Shown here: piece by piece, positions 34,632 to 43,106 of the stretch
Layout: each line of letters starts with the position of its first letter
How positions within the stretch are numbered: position 1 is the first letter of the stretch
Assembly (NCBI RefSeq): GCF_049310905.1
Contig: NZ_JBMEMN010000001.1
Location: 1-64,000 of the forward strand
Direction of reading: 5' to 3'
From: Gudongella sp049310905
GTDB taxonomy: Bacteria; Bacillota; Clostridia; Tissierellales; Tissierellaceae
DNA length: 64,000 nt
Translations under genes and position numbers: made by a program
The notes under the pieces: generated by a model
Databases searched by the model: none
Told to the model about the DNA's origin: nothing
Seen by the model: the letters and a program-made list of their open reading frames with translations, nothing else

Positions 34632-36164
34632 TTATTTTTCAATCAATGACGTTCCAGTCATTTCATCTGGCTTTTCCAAACCCATAAGATCAAGGATTGT
34701 CGGTGCAAGATCGGCCAAGATTCCTTCTCTCAAGGTTACATCCTTTTCTCCTACAAGTATCAATGGAACCTTATTGCTTGTGTGCGATGTGACAATTCCT
34801 CCTGATTCACTGTCTATCATGGACTCAGCATTCCCGTGATCAGCAGTCACAAGTATCTTGCCACCTATTTCCTCCATCAGGAGAACAATTTCACCCATAC
34901 ACTTGTCAACCGTTTCAACAGCCTTGACAGCTGCCGGAATTACTCCTGTGTGTCCAACCATGTCTGGATTTGCAAAGTTTAGGATAATAAGGTCGTATTT
35001 ATCTGATTTAATTTTTTCAATAACCTCATCCTTTACCTGATATGCACTCATTTCAGGTTGAAGGTCATAGGTTGCCACCTTTGGCGAAGGCACCATAACT
35101 CTGTCCTCACCTTCAAATGGCTCTTCCCTTCCACCATTGAAGAAAAAGGTGACATGTGCATATTTTTCAGTTTCTGCTATCCTTAGCTGAGTTTTTCCAT
35201 TTTTACTTACATACTCACCTAAAGTGTTCTTAAGGTCTTCATTTGTATATACGACATGAACATTTCTGATTGTCTTGTCGTATTCTGTCATAGTGACATA
35301 ATAAGTGTTTACTCGCTTCTTTCTTTCAAATCCATCAAAGTCCTCATCAACAATAGCTCTGGTTATTTGTCTTGCCCTGTCTGGTCTGAAATTAAAAAAA
35401 ATAAGGGAGTCATTATCTTCTATTGTTGCAATCGGTTTTCCATCCTTTGTTATTACAGTAGGCATCATAAATTCATCATTTATGTCTTTTTTGTAAGACT
35501 CTTCAACTGCTTTTACTGGATCCTCCGCTTTTTCACCTTCGCCAAGAACCATTGCATCGTATCCAAGCTGGGTTCTTTCCCATCTTTTGTCTCTATCCAT
35601 AGTATAGTATCTTCCTGAAACAGTTGCTATTTCGCCAACTCCAAGCTCTTTGTTTTTATCTTGGAGTTCCGTGACATGCTGACTTCCCACAGTGGGAGGC
35701 ACATCCCTACCATCCAGTATTACATGGACGTAGACCTTATCCACATTGTGTTGCTTCATAAGCTCGAGAAGCGCATATAGATGAGTGTTGTGGCTGTGAA
35801 CTCCACCATCAGAAAGAAGACCCATCAAATGAACTGCTGAATTATTGTCCTTAGCATTTTTGATGGCATCCAGGAACTCCTGCTTTCTGAAAAATCCACC
35901 TTCTTTAATTTCCTTGGTAATTCTGGTCAACTCCTGATATACAATTCTTCCTGCACCTATGTTAAGATGCCCTACTTCTGAGTTTCCCATTTGTCCTTCA
36001 GGCAAGCCGACTTTTATCCCACTCGCCGTCAATGTTGTATTTGGATACTGGGACATGATTATATCAAAGTTTGGTTTTTCAGCAAGTGCTACTGCATTGC
36101 CGGGATAATCCTCACCTAGACCGAAACCATCCAGTACCATAAGCATTACTGGTATTTTTGACAT
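34632..36164 (-). CDS. gpmI: phosphoglycerate mutase, 2,3-bisphosphoglycerate-independent
   Basis: Interconverts 3- and 2-phosphoglycerate using two Mn ions. The 510-residue protein begins VMLMVLDGFGLG, has the serine nucleophile in GQMGNSEVGHLNIGAGR, the ILDGRDVPP segment and the metal site TADHGNAE. It belongs to the alkaline phosphatase superfamily. GGAGG precedes the ATG. Confidence 0.97.
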   Translation of the reverse strand: MSKIPVMLMVLDGFGLGEDYPGNAVALAEKPNFDIIMSQYPNTTLTASGIKVGLPEGQMGNSEVGHLNIGAGRIVYQELTRITKEIKEGGFFRKQEFLDAIKNAKDNNSAVHLMGLLSDGGVHSHNTHLYALLELMKQHNVDKVYVHVILDGRDVPPTVGSQHVTELQDKNKELGVGEIATVSGRYYTMDRDKRWERTQLGYDAMVLGEGEKAEDPVKAVEESYKKDINDEFMMPTVITKDGKPIATIEDNDSLIFFNFRPDRARQITRAIVDEDFDGFERKKRVNTYYVTMTEYDKTIRNVHVVYTNEDLKNTLGEYVSKNGKTQLRIAETEKYAHVTFFFNGGREEPFEGEDRVMVPSPKVATYDLQPEMSAYQVKDEVIEKIKSDKYDLIILNFANPDMVGHTGVIPAAVKAVETVDKCMGEIVLLMEEIGGKILVTADHGNAESMIDSESGGIVTSHTSNKVPLILVGEKDVTLREGILADLAPTILDLMGLEKPDEMTGTSLIEK

Positions 36165-36177
36165 TTGTTTCCTCCGA

Positions 36178-36924
36178 TCAATAATTAATTAGCTTTACAA
36201 AATCTGAGGACTTGAGGCTTGCTCCACCTACAAGTGCTCCGTCTATATTTTCCATGGACATAAGCTCTGAGACATTACCAGGCTTGACGCTACCACCATA
36301 CTGAATTCTGATTGACTCGGCTGTCTCTTTACCATACAGCGCCTTAATGGTATTTCTTATTAAAGCACACATTTCTTCTGCTTGTTCACTGGATGCAGTT
36401 TTTCCTGTGCCAATGGCCCAGATCGGTTCATAGGCAACAACTGTCTTAGTTGCATCTTCATTAGAAACATTGCTAAATGCAGCTTTAATCTGCTCTGCCA
36501 CAAGTGAGGTATGAATATTCTCTTCTCGTTGTTCAAGAGTCTCACCTACACAGATAATTGGTGCCAATCCATGATATATCGCTGAAAGTACCTTTTTATT
36601 GACGGTTTCATCTGTTTCGTTAAAATACTGTCTTCTCTCGGAATGCCCGATTATTACATAATCCACCTGTACTTCATTTAGCATAGTCGGTGAAACTTCA
36701 CCTGTAAATGCTCCACTTTCCTCCCAGTGCATGTTCTGTGCTCCTATATTGATATTTGTATACTTGGTCATTTCCTTGGCTTTTGCCAATGAAAGATATG
36801 GAACACAAAGTACTGCTTCTACAGACTCATTTAATTTTTGATTCTTTATTTCATCGATTAACTGCTCAGCCTCAGATATTGTCTTGTTCATCTTCCAGTT
36901 ACCTGCTATTATTGGCTTTCTCAA
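36178..36924 (-). CDS. tpiA: triosephosphate isomerase
   Basis: Interconverts dihydroxyacetone phosphate and glyceraldehyde 3-phosphate. The 248-residue protein has the N-terminal GNWKMNK (catalytic Lys), GHSERR (catalytic His) and AYEPIWAIGTGKTAS (catalytic Glu, then the mobile loop), and the phosphate-binding YGGSVKP. It starts at TTG 36924 after GGAGG. Confidence 0.97.
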   Translation of the reverse strand: MRKPIIAGNWKMNKTISEAEQLIDEIKNQKLNESVEAVLCVPYLSLAKAKEMTKYTNINIGAQNMHWEESGAFTGEVSPTMLNEVQVDYVIIGHSERRQYFNETDETVNKKVLSAIYHGLAPIICVGETLEQREENIHTSLVAEQIKAAFSNVSNEDATKTVVAYEPIWAIGTGKTASSEQAEEMCALIRNTIKALYGKETAESIRIQYGGSVKPGNVSELMSMENIDGALVGGASLKSSDFVKLINY

Positions 36925-36936
36925 TAGACTGCCTCC

Positions 36937-38124
36937 TTATTCACTAATTGCATCTATTCCAGGTAGTACTTTCCCTTCAAGCAACTCAAGAGATGCTCCG
37001 CCTCCTGTTGAAACGTGAGTAATTTTATCTGCCAACCCAGCCTTTTCAACAGCTGATGCTGAATCTCCACCACCAACAATTGTAAGGGCACCTGATTCTA
37101 CCATGGCTCTTGCTATTGCATATGTTCCCTTGTTGAAGTTATCCATTTCGAACACTCCCATGGGACCGTTCCATACTACGGTTTTGGCTTCCTTTATTAC
37201 ACTTTCAAATAAATCAATTGTCTCCTGTCCAATATCAAGTCCCATCATATCTTCTGGAATCTTATCTGCTGGAACAGTTTTGAAATTAGTATCATTCTTA
37301 AACTCGTCTGCCACCACTACATCCACCGGTAGAACCAAGGCAACTCCACTTTCCTTGGCCTTATTGATAAGTTCCTTGGCAAGGTCAACCTTATCATCTT
37401 CAAGAAGTGATTTTCCTACTTCGTAACCTTTTGCCCTAAGGAATGTAAACGCCATTCCTCCACCAATAATTATCGCATTAACTTTGGTAAGAAGATTCTC
37501 GATTACGCCTATCTTGTCTGAAACCTTTGCACCTCCAAGTATTGCAACAAATGGTCTTTCAGGATCATCAAGTGCCTTCCCCATAATTGAAACTTCTTTT
37601 TCAACAAGAAATCCCAATGCTGATGGAAGATGATTTGACACACCTACATTTGATGCATGAGCTCTGTGAGATGTTCCAAAGGCATCATTTATATACAACT
37701 CTGCAAGAGAAGCAAGTTCCTTTGCAAAGCTTTCCACATTCTTTTCCTCTTCTTTTCTAAATCTTGTATTCTGAAGTAGCATTACATCCCCAGATTTTAG
37801 TCCGGCTGCCATTTCTCTTACCTTTTCGGAAACTACATTGTCATCATCTGAAAACACCACTTCTCTCTTCAGTAGCTGAGATAGTTTGTTGGCCACAGGA
37901 AACAGTGAAAACTCCTTTTTTGGCTCTCCCTTAGGTCTACCAAGATGTGACATCAGAATTACTGCAGCACCATTTTCAAGCAAGTACTCCACAGTTGGCA
38001 GCGAACTCCTGATCCTTATATCATCAGTTATATCTCCATCAGAATTCATAGGTACATTATAATCGACTCTTACAAGAACCTTTTTTCCTTTTACATCCAT
38101 ATCCTTTAATGTTTTTTTATTCAA
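36937..38124 (-). CDS. pgk: phosphoglycerate kinase
   Basis: Transfers phosphate from 1,3-bisphosphoglycerate to ADP. The protein shows KKVLVRVDYNVPMN, HLGRPKGEP, NDAFGTSHRAHAS and the nucleotide-binding GGGDSASA. Start assignment: a GTG at 38136 lies inside the AAGAAGGTGA ribosome site and is rejected; two adjacent TTG codons follow, and the second (38124) gives the family start MNKKTLKD. The TTG at 38127 is equally possible. About 395 residues. Confidence 0.96.
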   Translation of the reverse strand: MNKKTLKDMDVKGKKVLVRVDYNVPMNSDGDITDDIRIRSSLPTVEYLLENGAAVILMSHLGRPKGEPKKEFSLFPVANKLSQLLKREVVFSDDDNVVSEKVREMAAGLKSGDVMLLQNTRFRKEEEKNVESFAKELASLAELYINDAFGTSHRAHASNVGVSNHLPSALGFLVEKEVSIMGKALDDPERPFVAILGGAKVSDKIGVIENLLTKVNAIIIGGGMAFTFLRAKGYEVGKSLLEDDKVDLAKELINKAKESGVALVLPVDVVVADEFKNDTNFKTVPADKIPEDMMGLDIGQETIDLFESVIKEAKTVVWNGPMGVFEMDNFNKGTYAIARAMVESGALTIVGGGDSASAVEKAGLADKITHVSTGGGASLELLEGKVLPGIDAISE

Positions 38125-38166
38125 CAATAAATTCACCTTCTTTTCTAATGTTTGTCACAATTGATA

Positions 38167-38189
38167 TGCCGGGTCAAAAGACCCGACAT
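38167..38189 (-). other. intercistronic hairpin between gap and pgk
   Basis: TGCCGGGTC and GACCCGACA form a stem around AAAA. No T-tract follows in the direction of transcription, so it is more likely an mRNA-stability or processing element than a terminator. Confidence 0.6.
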
Positions 38190-38194
38190 AGTTA

Positions 38195-39202
38195 CTACCA
38201 TTTGTTAGCTACAAGTCTAGTCAAGTCAACAACTCTGGCTGAGTAACCCCATTCGTTGTCATACCATGATACAACTTTTACCATATTGTCTATTACCATT
38301 GTTGAATCGGCATCAACTATTGATGATCTTTCATCGCCTATAAAGTCTCTTGATACAAGAGGCTCCTCTGAGAAACCCATTATACCTTTAAGATCGCCTT
38401 CACTTGCTTCCTTCAAAATCTTGTTTACTTCTTCCACTGTTGTTGGATTGTCAACTTCAAATACAGCATCCACAAGTGATACTGTTGGAACAGGTACTCT
38501 TACTGAGAAACCGTTCATTTTTCCTTTTAGTTCAGGTAATACCAATGCAACCGCTTTTGCTGCTCCAGTTGTGGTTGGAATGATATTCTCCGAGGCTGCT
38601 CTAGCTCTTCTCATATCCTTATGTCTCTTGTCGTGAATCATTTGATCGTTTGTATAAGCATGAATGGTTGTCATTAACCCCTTCTTGATTCCAAGCTTAT
38701 CAAGAATTACCTTTGCTACAGGTGCAAGGCAGTTTGTTGTACATGAAGCATTCGAAATTATATTGTGATTTTCAGTATCGTATTTGTCCTCGTTTACTCC
38801 AAGTACAATAGTTATGTCTTCACCCTTTGCAGGTGCTGTAACGATTACTTTTTTTGCCCCTGCATCAAGATGCTTCTGCAGACCCTCTCTGTCCCTGAAA
38901 GCTCCTGTTGAGTCTATTGCCACGTCAACTCCCATTTCTTTCCAAGGTAGTTCTGATGGATCTCTGAAAGCTATTACTGGAATCTTCTTACCGTTTACAA
39001 TAAATCCTTCCTCGTATGTGTCAATTGTTCCCTCGAACTTTCCATAAATGCTGTCATACTTGAAAAGATGTGCCAAATCCTCGATTTTACCAGATGCGTT
39101 TATGGCCACAATGTCAAATTCCTCTACATTGTTTTCTGCCCATATTCTGAATACATCTCTCCCGATTCTACCAAATCCACTTAATCCTACTTTTAACGTC
39201 AT
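38195..39202 (-). CDS. gap: glyceraldehyde-3-phosphate dehydrogenase with NADP/dual-type cofactor loop
   Basis: Oxidises glyceraldehyde 3-phosphate to 1,3-bisphosphoglycerate. The 335-residue protein has GFGRIGRDVFR, the catalytic Cys154 in SNASCTTNC and SWYDNEWGYS. Two cofactor-determining sites differ from NAD-specific GapA: INASGK at 34-39 instead of an IND-type Asp, and KRH (192-194) where GapA has LPH. Both changes are typical of NADP-dependent or dual-specificity enzymes such as B. subtilis GapB. It is nevertheless in the CggR-controlled glycolytic operon, so it must serve glycolysis. GGAGG precedes the ATG. Confidence 0.95.
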   Translation of the reverse strand: MTLKVGLSGFGRIGRDVFRIWAENNVEEFDIVAINASGKIEDLAHLFKYDSIYGKFEGTIDTYEEGFIVNGKKIPVIAFRDPSELPWKEMGVDVAIDSTGAFRDREGLQKHLDAGAKKVIVTAPAKGEDITIVLGVNEDKYDTENHNIISNASCTTNCLAPVAKVILDKLGIKKGLMTTIHAYTNDQMIHDKRHKDMRRARAASENIIPTTTGAAKAVALVLPELKGKMNGFSVRVPVPTVSLVDAVFEVDNPTTVEEVNKILKEASEGDLKGIMGFSEEPLVSRDFIGDERSSIVDADSTMVIDNMVKVVSWYDNEWGYSARVVDLTRLVANKW

Positions 39203-39218
39203 AAAAATTCCTCCTTGA

Positions 39219-40241
39219 TTAATTTAATATCTCTACTATTTTATTTCCCACTGCCTCATCTACAATCAGAGTTATATCCTTTCTGATTGATGATATTGCA
39301 ATTATTGCCTCAGCTTTATCTGCACCACCAGCAACTCCAATTACCTGGGGTATCTCTTTGTATCTTTCGAGGGATAATCCGACTGTCTTGTATTCCCAAA
39401 TGTCGTTTCCTTCGATGTCAAAATAGTGACCAAATGCCTCTGCAACAGCTCCATTTTCCATTAAATGAATTATTCTTTCTTCAGAAAGACTCCTTCTGCT
39501 TGCCAGTGTATCAGCTCTGCCAATTCCAAAAACAAGAATCCTCATTTTATTTATAAGCTGGAGAGACTGCCTGATTTCATCGTTTGCCTGTAAAGCTTCC
39601 AAAGCCTCTCTTTCAAGACCATCGGGTATATAAAGCAACCTGTACATGGCCCCAAGACTTTTTCCAACTTTTGCTGCTACTGAATTTGCCTGAGTCATAA
39701 GTTCCTTTCCAAGTCCTCCCCTTGCAGGGATAACAGTAACATTTGGGAATGTTGTTTCTGAGATTACCTGATCTGAAAAAGCTGCCATTGTACTTCCGCC
39801 TGTAACTCCAACTATGTCATTTCCTACTATAGTTGCAATCAAACGTCTTGAAGCACTTCTTCCCATTTCCTGTAGAACCAAATCATTGGCTCCAGAGTCA
39901 CCAGGAACTATTATTATGTTCTTAATCTCCAGAATTTCCTGAAGCTTTTTCCTTAGATTAGGTATTCCTCTGATGCTCTGGTATATATCACCCAACTGAT
40001 TAAGAAGCTCCTTGCCTTCGTCTGTAACATACATACCCATATTGTCAGTGTTTAATAATTTAAGCTCTCGTAGTTTCTCAACCTCTGACCTGATGGTTCT
40101 TTCCTTCATGCCCAGCTCAATCGAAAGTGCTCTTCTTCCTACAGGCTGTCTAAACTCAACCGCTCTTAGAATTGTGTATCTTCTTTCAATTGTCTGGAAA
40201 CATTCAGGGGAAAGCTTGCCGATTAGTTTTAGAAGATCTAT
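39219..40241 (-). CDS. cggR: central glycolytic genes regulator CggR (SorC family); start codon probably AUA
   Basis: A repressor of about 340 residues that binds upstream of its own operon and responds to fructose 1,6-bisphosphate. The N-terminal helix-turn-helix includes RQPVGRRALSIELGMKERTIRSEV, and the C-terminal SorC sugar-binding domain has GVTGGSTMAAF and FGIGRADTLASRRSL. Start: the only canonical codon is GTG at 40262, but it lies in the operator and has a poor ribosome site. GGAGGTGAT just downstream is almost perfectly anti-SD complementary and is ideally spaced for ATA at 40241, which would give the family-like start (M)DLLKLIGKL. I therefore favour 40241 but 40262 remains possible. 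Confidence 0.88.
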   Translation of the reverse strand: MDLLKLIGKLSPECFQTIERRYTILRAVEFRQPVGRRALSIELGMKERTIRSEVEKLRELKLLNTDNMGMYVTDEGKELLNQLGDIYQSIRGIPNLRKKLQEILEIKNIIIVPGDSGANDLVLQEMGRSASRRLIATIVGNDIVGVTGGSTMAAFSDQVISETTFPNVTVIPARGGLGKELMTQANSVAAKVGKSLGAMYRLLYIPDGLEREALEALQANDEIRQSLQLINKMRILVFGIGRADTLASRRSLSEERIIHLMENGAVAEAFGHYFDIEGNDIWEYKTVGLSLERYKEIPQVIGVAGGADKAEAIIAISSIRKDITLIVDEAVGNKIVEILN

Positions 40242-40257
40242 ATCATCACCTCCGTTG

Positions 40258-40293
40258 GACACTTTATATCCCAGTATTTGTTTTTTTGTCCCG
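40258..40293 (-). promoter_or_regulatory. CggR operator
   Basis: On the minus strand the elements are CGGGAC, 6 bases, ACAA, 4 bases, TGGGAT, 6 bases, TGTC. The B. subtilis operator is CGGGAC-N6-TGTC-N4-CGGGAC-N6-TGTC, so spacing is identical and the outer elements are exact. It lies downstream of the transcription start, as in Bacillus, where CggR acts by blocking transcription. Confidence 0.85.
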
Positions 40294-40322
40294 CATAGAA
40301 TAAAAAAATATCCTATAAGCTA

Positions 40323-40351
40323 ATTATATACCAGAGACAGCTTTTTTTCAA
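40323..40351 (-). promoter_or_regulatory. promoter of the cggR-gap-pgk-tpiA-gpmI-eno operon
   Basis: On the minus strand TTGAAA (40351-40346) and a perfect TATAAT (40328-40323) are 17 bases apart; the start point would be near 40316, about 23 bases before the operator. Confidence 0.82.
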
Positions 40352-40365
40352 GCCATCTCTGATAT

Positions 40366-41736
40366 TCAATACCTTCTTCTTCGGGATGACGATGGAATCT
40401 TAAGCTCATCCCTGTATTTTGCAATTGTTCTTCTCGAGACTTCCATACCTCTCTCCTTGAGTATATTGGATATATGCTGGTCGCTAAGAGGTTTTTTTTG
40501 GTCTTCGGTATCGATTATACCCTTTATTATTGATTTTACACTGGTTGCTGAAACTTCTCCTGATTCTCCTGAAAGTCCTGTGGTGAAAAAATACTTAAGT
40601 TCAAATACTCCTCTTGGTGTCTGAACGTATTTGCCGTTTGTCGCTCTGGAAATTGTAGACTCGTGCATCTGGATATCTTCTGCCACATCCTTAAGCGTTA
40701 ATGGTACAAGCCTTTTCTCACCATGTATCAGAAATTCCTTCTGATACTTGAGGATTGACTCCACAACCTTGTATAGGGTCTGTCTTCTCTGTTCTATGCT
40801 TTTTATAAGCCACATTGCGGAGTTAAGTTTATCCTGTAAAAACTCTGTGGTCTCAGTATCCCCTCCATCTTTTAAAAGACTCCTATAATATTTGTTTATA
40901 CTAAGTCTAGGTCCGGTAACATCGTTTATAAATATTACATACTCTCCGTCTATTTCTTCTATGGATGCGTCAGGAGTTATATATCTTGTATCTTCTCCAT
41001 CGCCCCTGAATGTCCTGCCTGGCTTTGGTTCCAGACACCTTATGGCATCCACATATTCCTGGACTTTTTCAGTTGAAACTTCAAGTTCTTTTGCAATTTT
41101 ACCAATTTTGTTGGATGCTATATCCTCCAAATGATCATTGATAATTCTTTTCAGAAGATAATCCTTTTCCTCTCTAATTTGGATAAGTAGACATTCTTTA
41201 AGACTTCTTGCTCCTACACCGTAGGGTTCAAAAACCTGTATTACAGCAAGAACTACTTCTACTTCCTCTTCTGAAACCTCCAGCTGGGATGCCATGTCAC
41301 TAATTGAAGCATCCAAATATCCATTTGAATTTATATTTTGAATTATATAATCTGCTATCCTGTATTCAGCTACACCAAGACTTATCATATTCAGCTGTTC
41401 AATTAAGAAATCTTTCAAGGACGGTGTATAGGACACAAAATTTTCAAAGGAGTATTCCTTTTTATTTCTATCGACTTCTGATCTGTAGCTTATATCATCA
41501 TAGCTTTCAAGAAATTCCTTCCAGTCGATGTCCTTCTCTTCCTTTAGTGTTTCCATGCTCTGATTATCTTCTAAAGGTGCTTCAAGTTCAAGAAGTGGAT
41601 TTTCTTCCATCTCTTTTTTCAGATAACTATTCAGTTCAAGACTTGTATACTGGAGTAATTGTATAGCCTGCCTAAGCTCTGGCGTCATAATCAGTTTCTG
41701 GCTTTGTTCCAGAGTTAAGTCATAATTCAACCTCAA
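40366..41736 (-). CDS. rpoN: RNA polymerase sigma-54 factor
   Basis: Directs RNA polymerase to -24/-12 promoters activated by enhancer-binding proteins. The 456-residue protein has the glutamine-rich activator-interaction region LTLEQSQKLIMTPELRQAIQLLQ at the N-terminus, the core-binding middle, the ENPLLELE segment, and the RpoN box near the C-terminus (SRRTIAKYRDEL). A GTG at 41745 lies within the GGAGGTGG ribosome site; the TTG at 41736, seven bases on, gives the family start MRLNYDLTLEQ. No enhancer-binding regulator is in the window, so its targets are elsewhere. Confidence 0.93.
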   Translation of the reverse strand: MRLNYDLTLEQSQKLIMTPELRQAIQLLQYTSLELNSYLKKEMEENPLLELEAPLEDNQSMETLKEEKDIDWKEFLESYDDISYRSEVDRNKKEYSFENFVSYTPSLKDFLIEQLNMISLGVAEYRIADYIIQNINSNGYLDASISDMASQLEVSEEEVEVVLAVIQVFEPYGVGARSLKECLLIQIREEKDYLLKRIINDHLEDIASNKIGKIAKELEVSTEKVQEYVDAIRCLEPKPGRTFRGDGEDTRYITPDASIEEIDGEYVIFINDVTGPRLSINKYYRSLLKDGGDTETTEFLQDKLNSAMWLIKSIEQRRQTLYKVVESILKYQKEFLIHGEKRLVPLTLKDVAEDIQMHESTISRATNGKYVQTPRGVFELKYFFTTGLSGESGEVSATSVKSIIKGIIDTEDQKKPLSDQHISNILKERGMEVSRRTIAKYRDELKIPSSSRRRRY

Positions 41737-41882
41737 ATGTCCCACCTCCTTTTCTTATTACCTAACTATGATTATATCAGAATCAGGAAGCATTAACAAT
41801 TCGACAACCTTATTTGATAGTGTAAAATTATTATTCAAATAGTTCATTTGTTTAGCTTAAGATTCTAGATTTACTTAAACAG

Positions 41883-41909
41883 AAAAAAACCCCGGAATTT
41901 TCCGGGGTT
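41883..41909 (-). terminator. terminator of the glycine reductase operon
   Basis: On the minus strand AACCCCGGAA pairs with TTCCGGGGTT, followed by TTTTTT. It starts 6 bases after the grdD stop. Confidence 0.93.
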
Positions 41910-41914
41910 AATAG

Positions 41915-43096
41915 TTAGCAAGGATCTGCTTCACCAACATCATATCCTGCTTTTGAAAGGATCATCAACGCTTCATTTAATTTAGCTTCATTGACCATAA
42001 CAATTGGTCCTGTGCAGCCCATTCCTGACTCAGCATATACTTTGTTTTTCCAAAGAATCTCTACTGCATCGTCAAGCTCCATAATATCAATTCCGTCGAT
42101 TGTACCGGTAACTGGTTCCTTTTCCGGTGCCAAAACTTTCTCATCGCTGGTTTCCTTCTTGGTTTCCTTGGTCAGTGCTGCAAGAATTTCTTTGAAACCT
42201 GCTTTGTTCACTTCTTCAAATTCTCTCTTTGCAACAGAATTTACTTCTCCTTTTACCAAATCACCTGCATAACTTATAGCATTGGCAACAACCGGTGATC
42301 CTGATGCTCTTGAAAGAATCAGGATAAGTCGGTCGTAATTCTCACCAATTCCAGGTCCGTAGCCAAAGCCTTGTGACTCGTAGCTACCACCTGTTGTAAA
42401 AGATGAAAACATCTTCATAAGGATATTTCCTGTAAGAGTATCAGAAACCATAACATCTGGTGTGCCTGCAAGCAGGTCGTTCCCTCTCATTACAGCTCCA
42501 CCATCAGCTCTTGCAGATTCAGTGAAGTTCAAACTGTATCCATTGGCTATAAGCTCCTTAAATGCTCTTTCTACCTGTCTTGCACCATCTACGTTAAGAA
42601 TTCCAAGAGTAGGATTCTTTACTCCCATTGCTTTCGCGGAAATGATACCAAATACTCCGTTCTTAACCATAGCTTCGACTCTATGTGAAGAGGAAGTTCC
42701 AGTTGTAGTTGCTACAAACATTTCCCTGCCTCTTCCTGGTGTCACTACTCTACCAACGGTGGAAACCCCAATCGGGAAGCTGTAATGAAGTGTAACGCAG
42801 CCTCCAAGCTCACCTTCGTCCAGCATTTTCTCCATTGTTTTGTAACCTTCTTCTTCTGTTTCAACGACTACCTGCGTAAGGTCAGAGTCAACCTTAGGTC
42901 CAATAAGAACGACCTCCACAGTGCTATCTCTTTGCTGTGCAAGCTCAGCACCTTTTACCATGTTTTCAATGCCAAGCTCGCTTCCAAGGGTAGTAATTCC
43001 AACTCTGACCCTCTGACCGAACTGGCCTGTTTCCATAGCGTCGGCAATGTCGTTGAATACTTTGCCAATCATGGCTTTTACATTGTTTTCAGACAT
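41915..43096 (-). CDS. grdD: glycine reductase complex component C, subunit alpha
   Basis: With GrdC it forms protein C, which releases acetyl phosphate from the carboxymethyl-selenoether carried by GrdA. The 393-residue protein resembles PlsX/phosphate acyltransferase-type folds (VVLIGPKVDSDL, AKAMGVKNPTLGILNVDGA, MVSDTLTGNILMK). A cluster of Cys near the C-terminus (ESGMGCTGP and the terminal Cys) is typical of GrdD. The start at 43096 follows AGAGGTG; an ATG three bases upstream is possible. Last gene of the operon. Confidence 0.93.
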   Translation of the reverse strand: MSENNVKAMIGKVFNDIADAMETGQFGQRVRVGITTLGSELGIENMVKGAELAQQRDSTVEVVLIGPKVDSDLTQVVVETEEEGYKTMEKMLDEGELGGCVTLHYSFPIGVSTVGRVVTPGRGREMFVATTTGTSSSHRVEAMVKNGVFGIISAKAMGVKNPTLGILNVDGARQVERAFKELIANGYSLNFTESARADGGAVMRGNDLLAGTPDVMVSDTLTGNILMKMFSSFTTGGSYESQGFGYGPGIGENYDRLILILSRASGSPVVANAISYAGDLVKGEVNSVAKREFEEVNKAGFKEILAALTKETKKETSDEKVLAPEKEPVTGTIDGIDIMELDDAVEILWKNKVYAESGMGCTGPIVMVNEAKLNEALMILSKAGYDVGEADPC

Positions 43097-43106
43097 CATA
43101 TCACCT

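Noticed and set aside
38167..38189. A terminator between gap and pgk
   Set aside because: The hairpin has no T-tract and lies inside a conserved operon; treated as an intercistronic stem instead.
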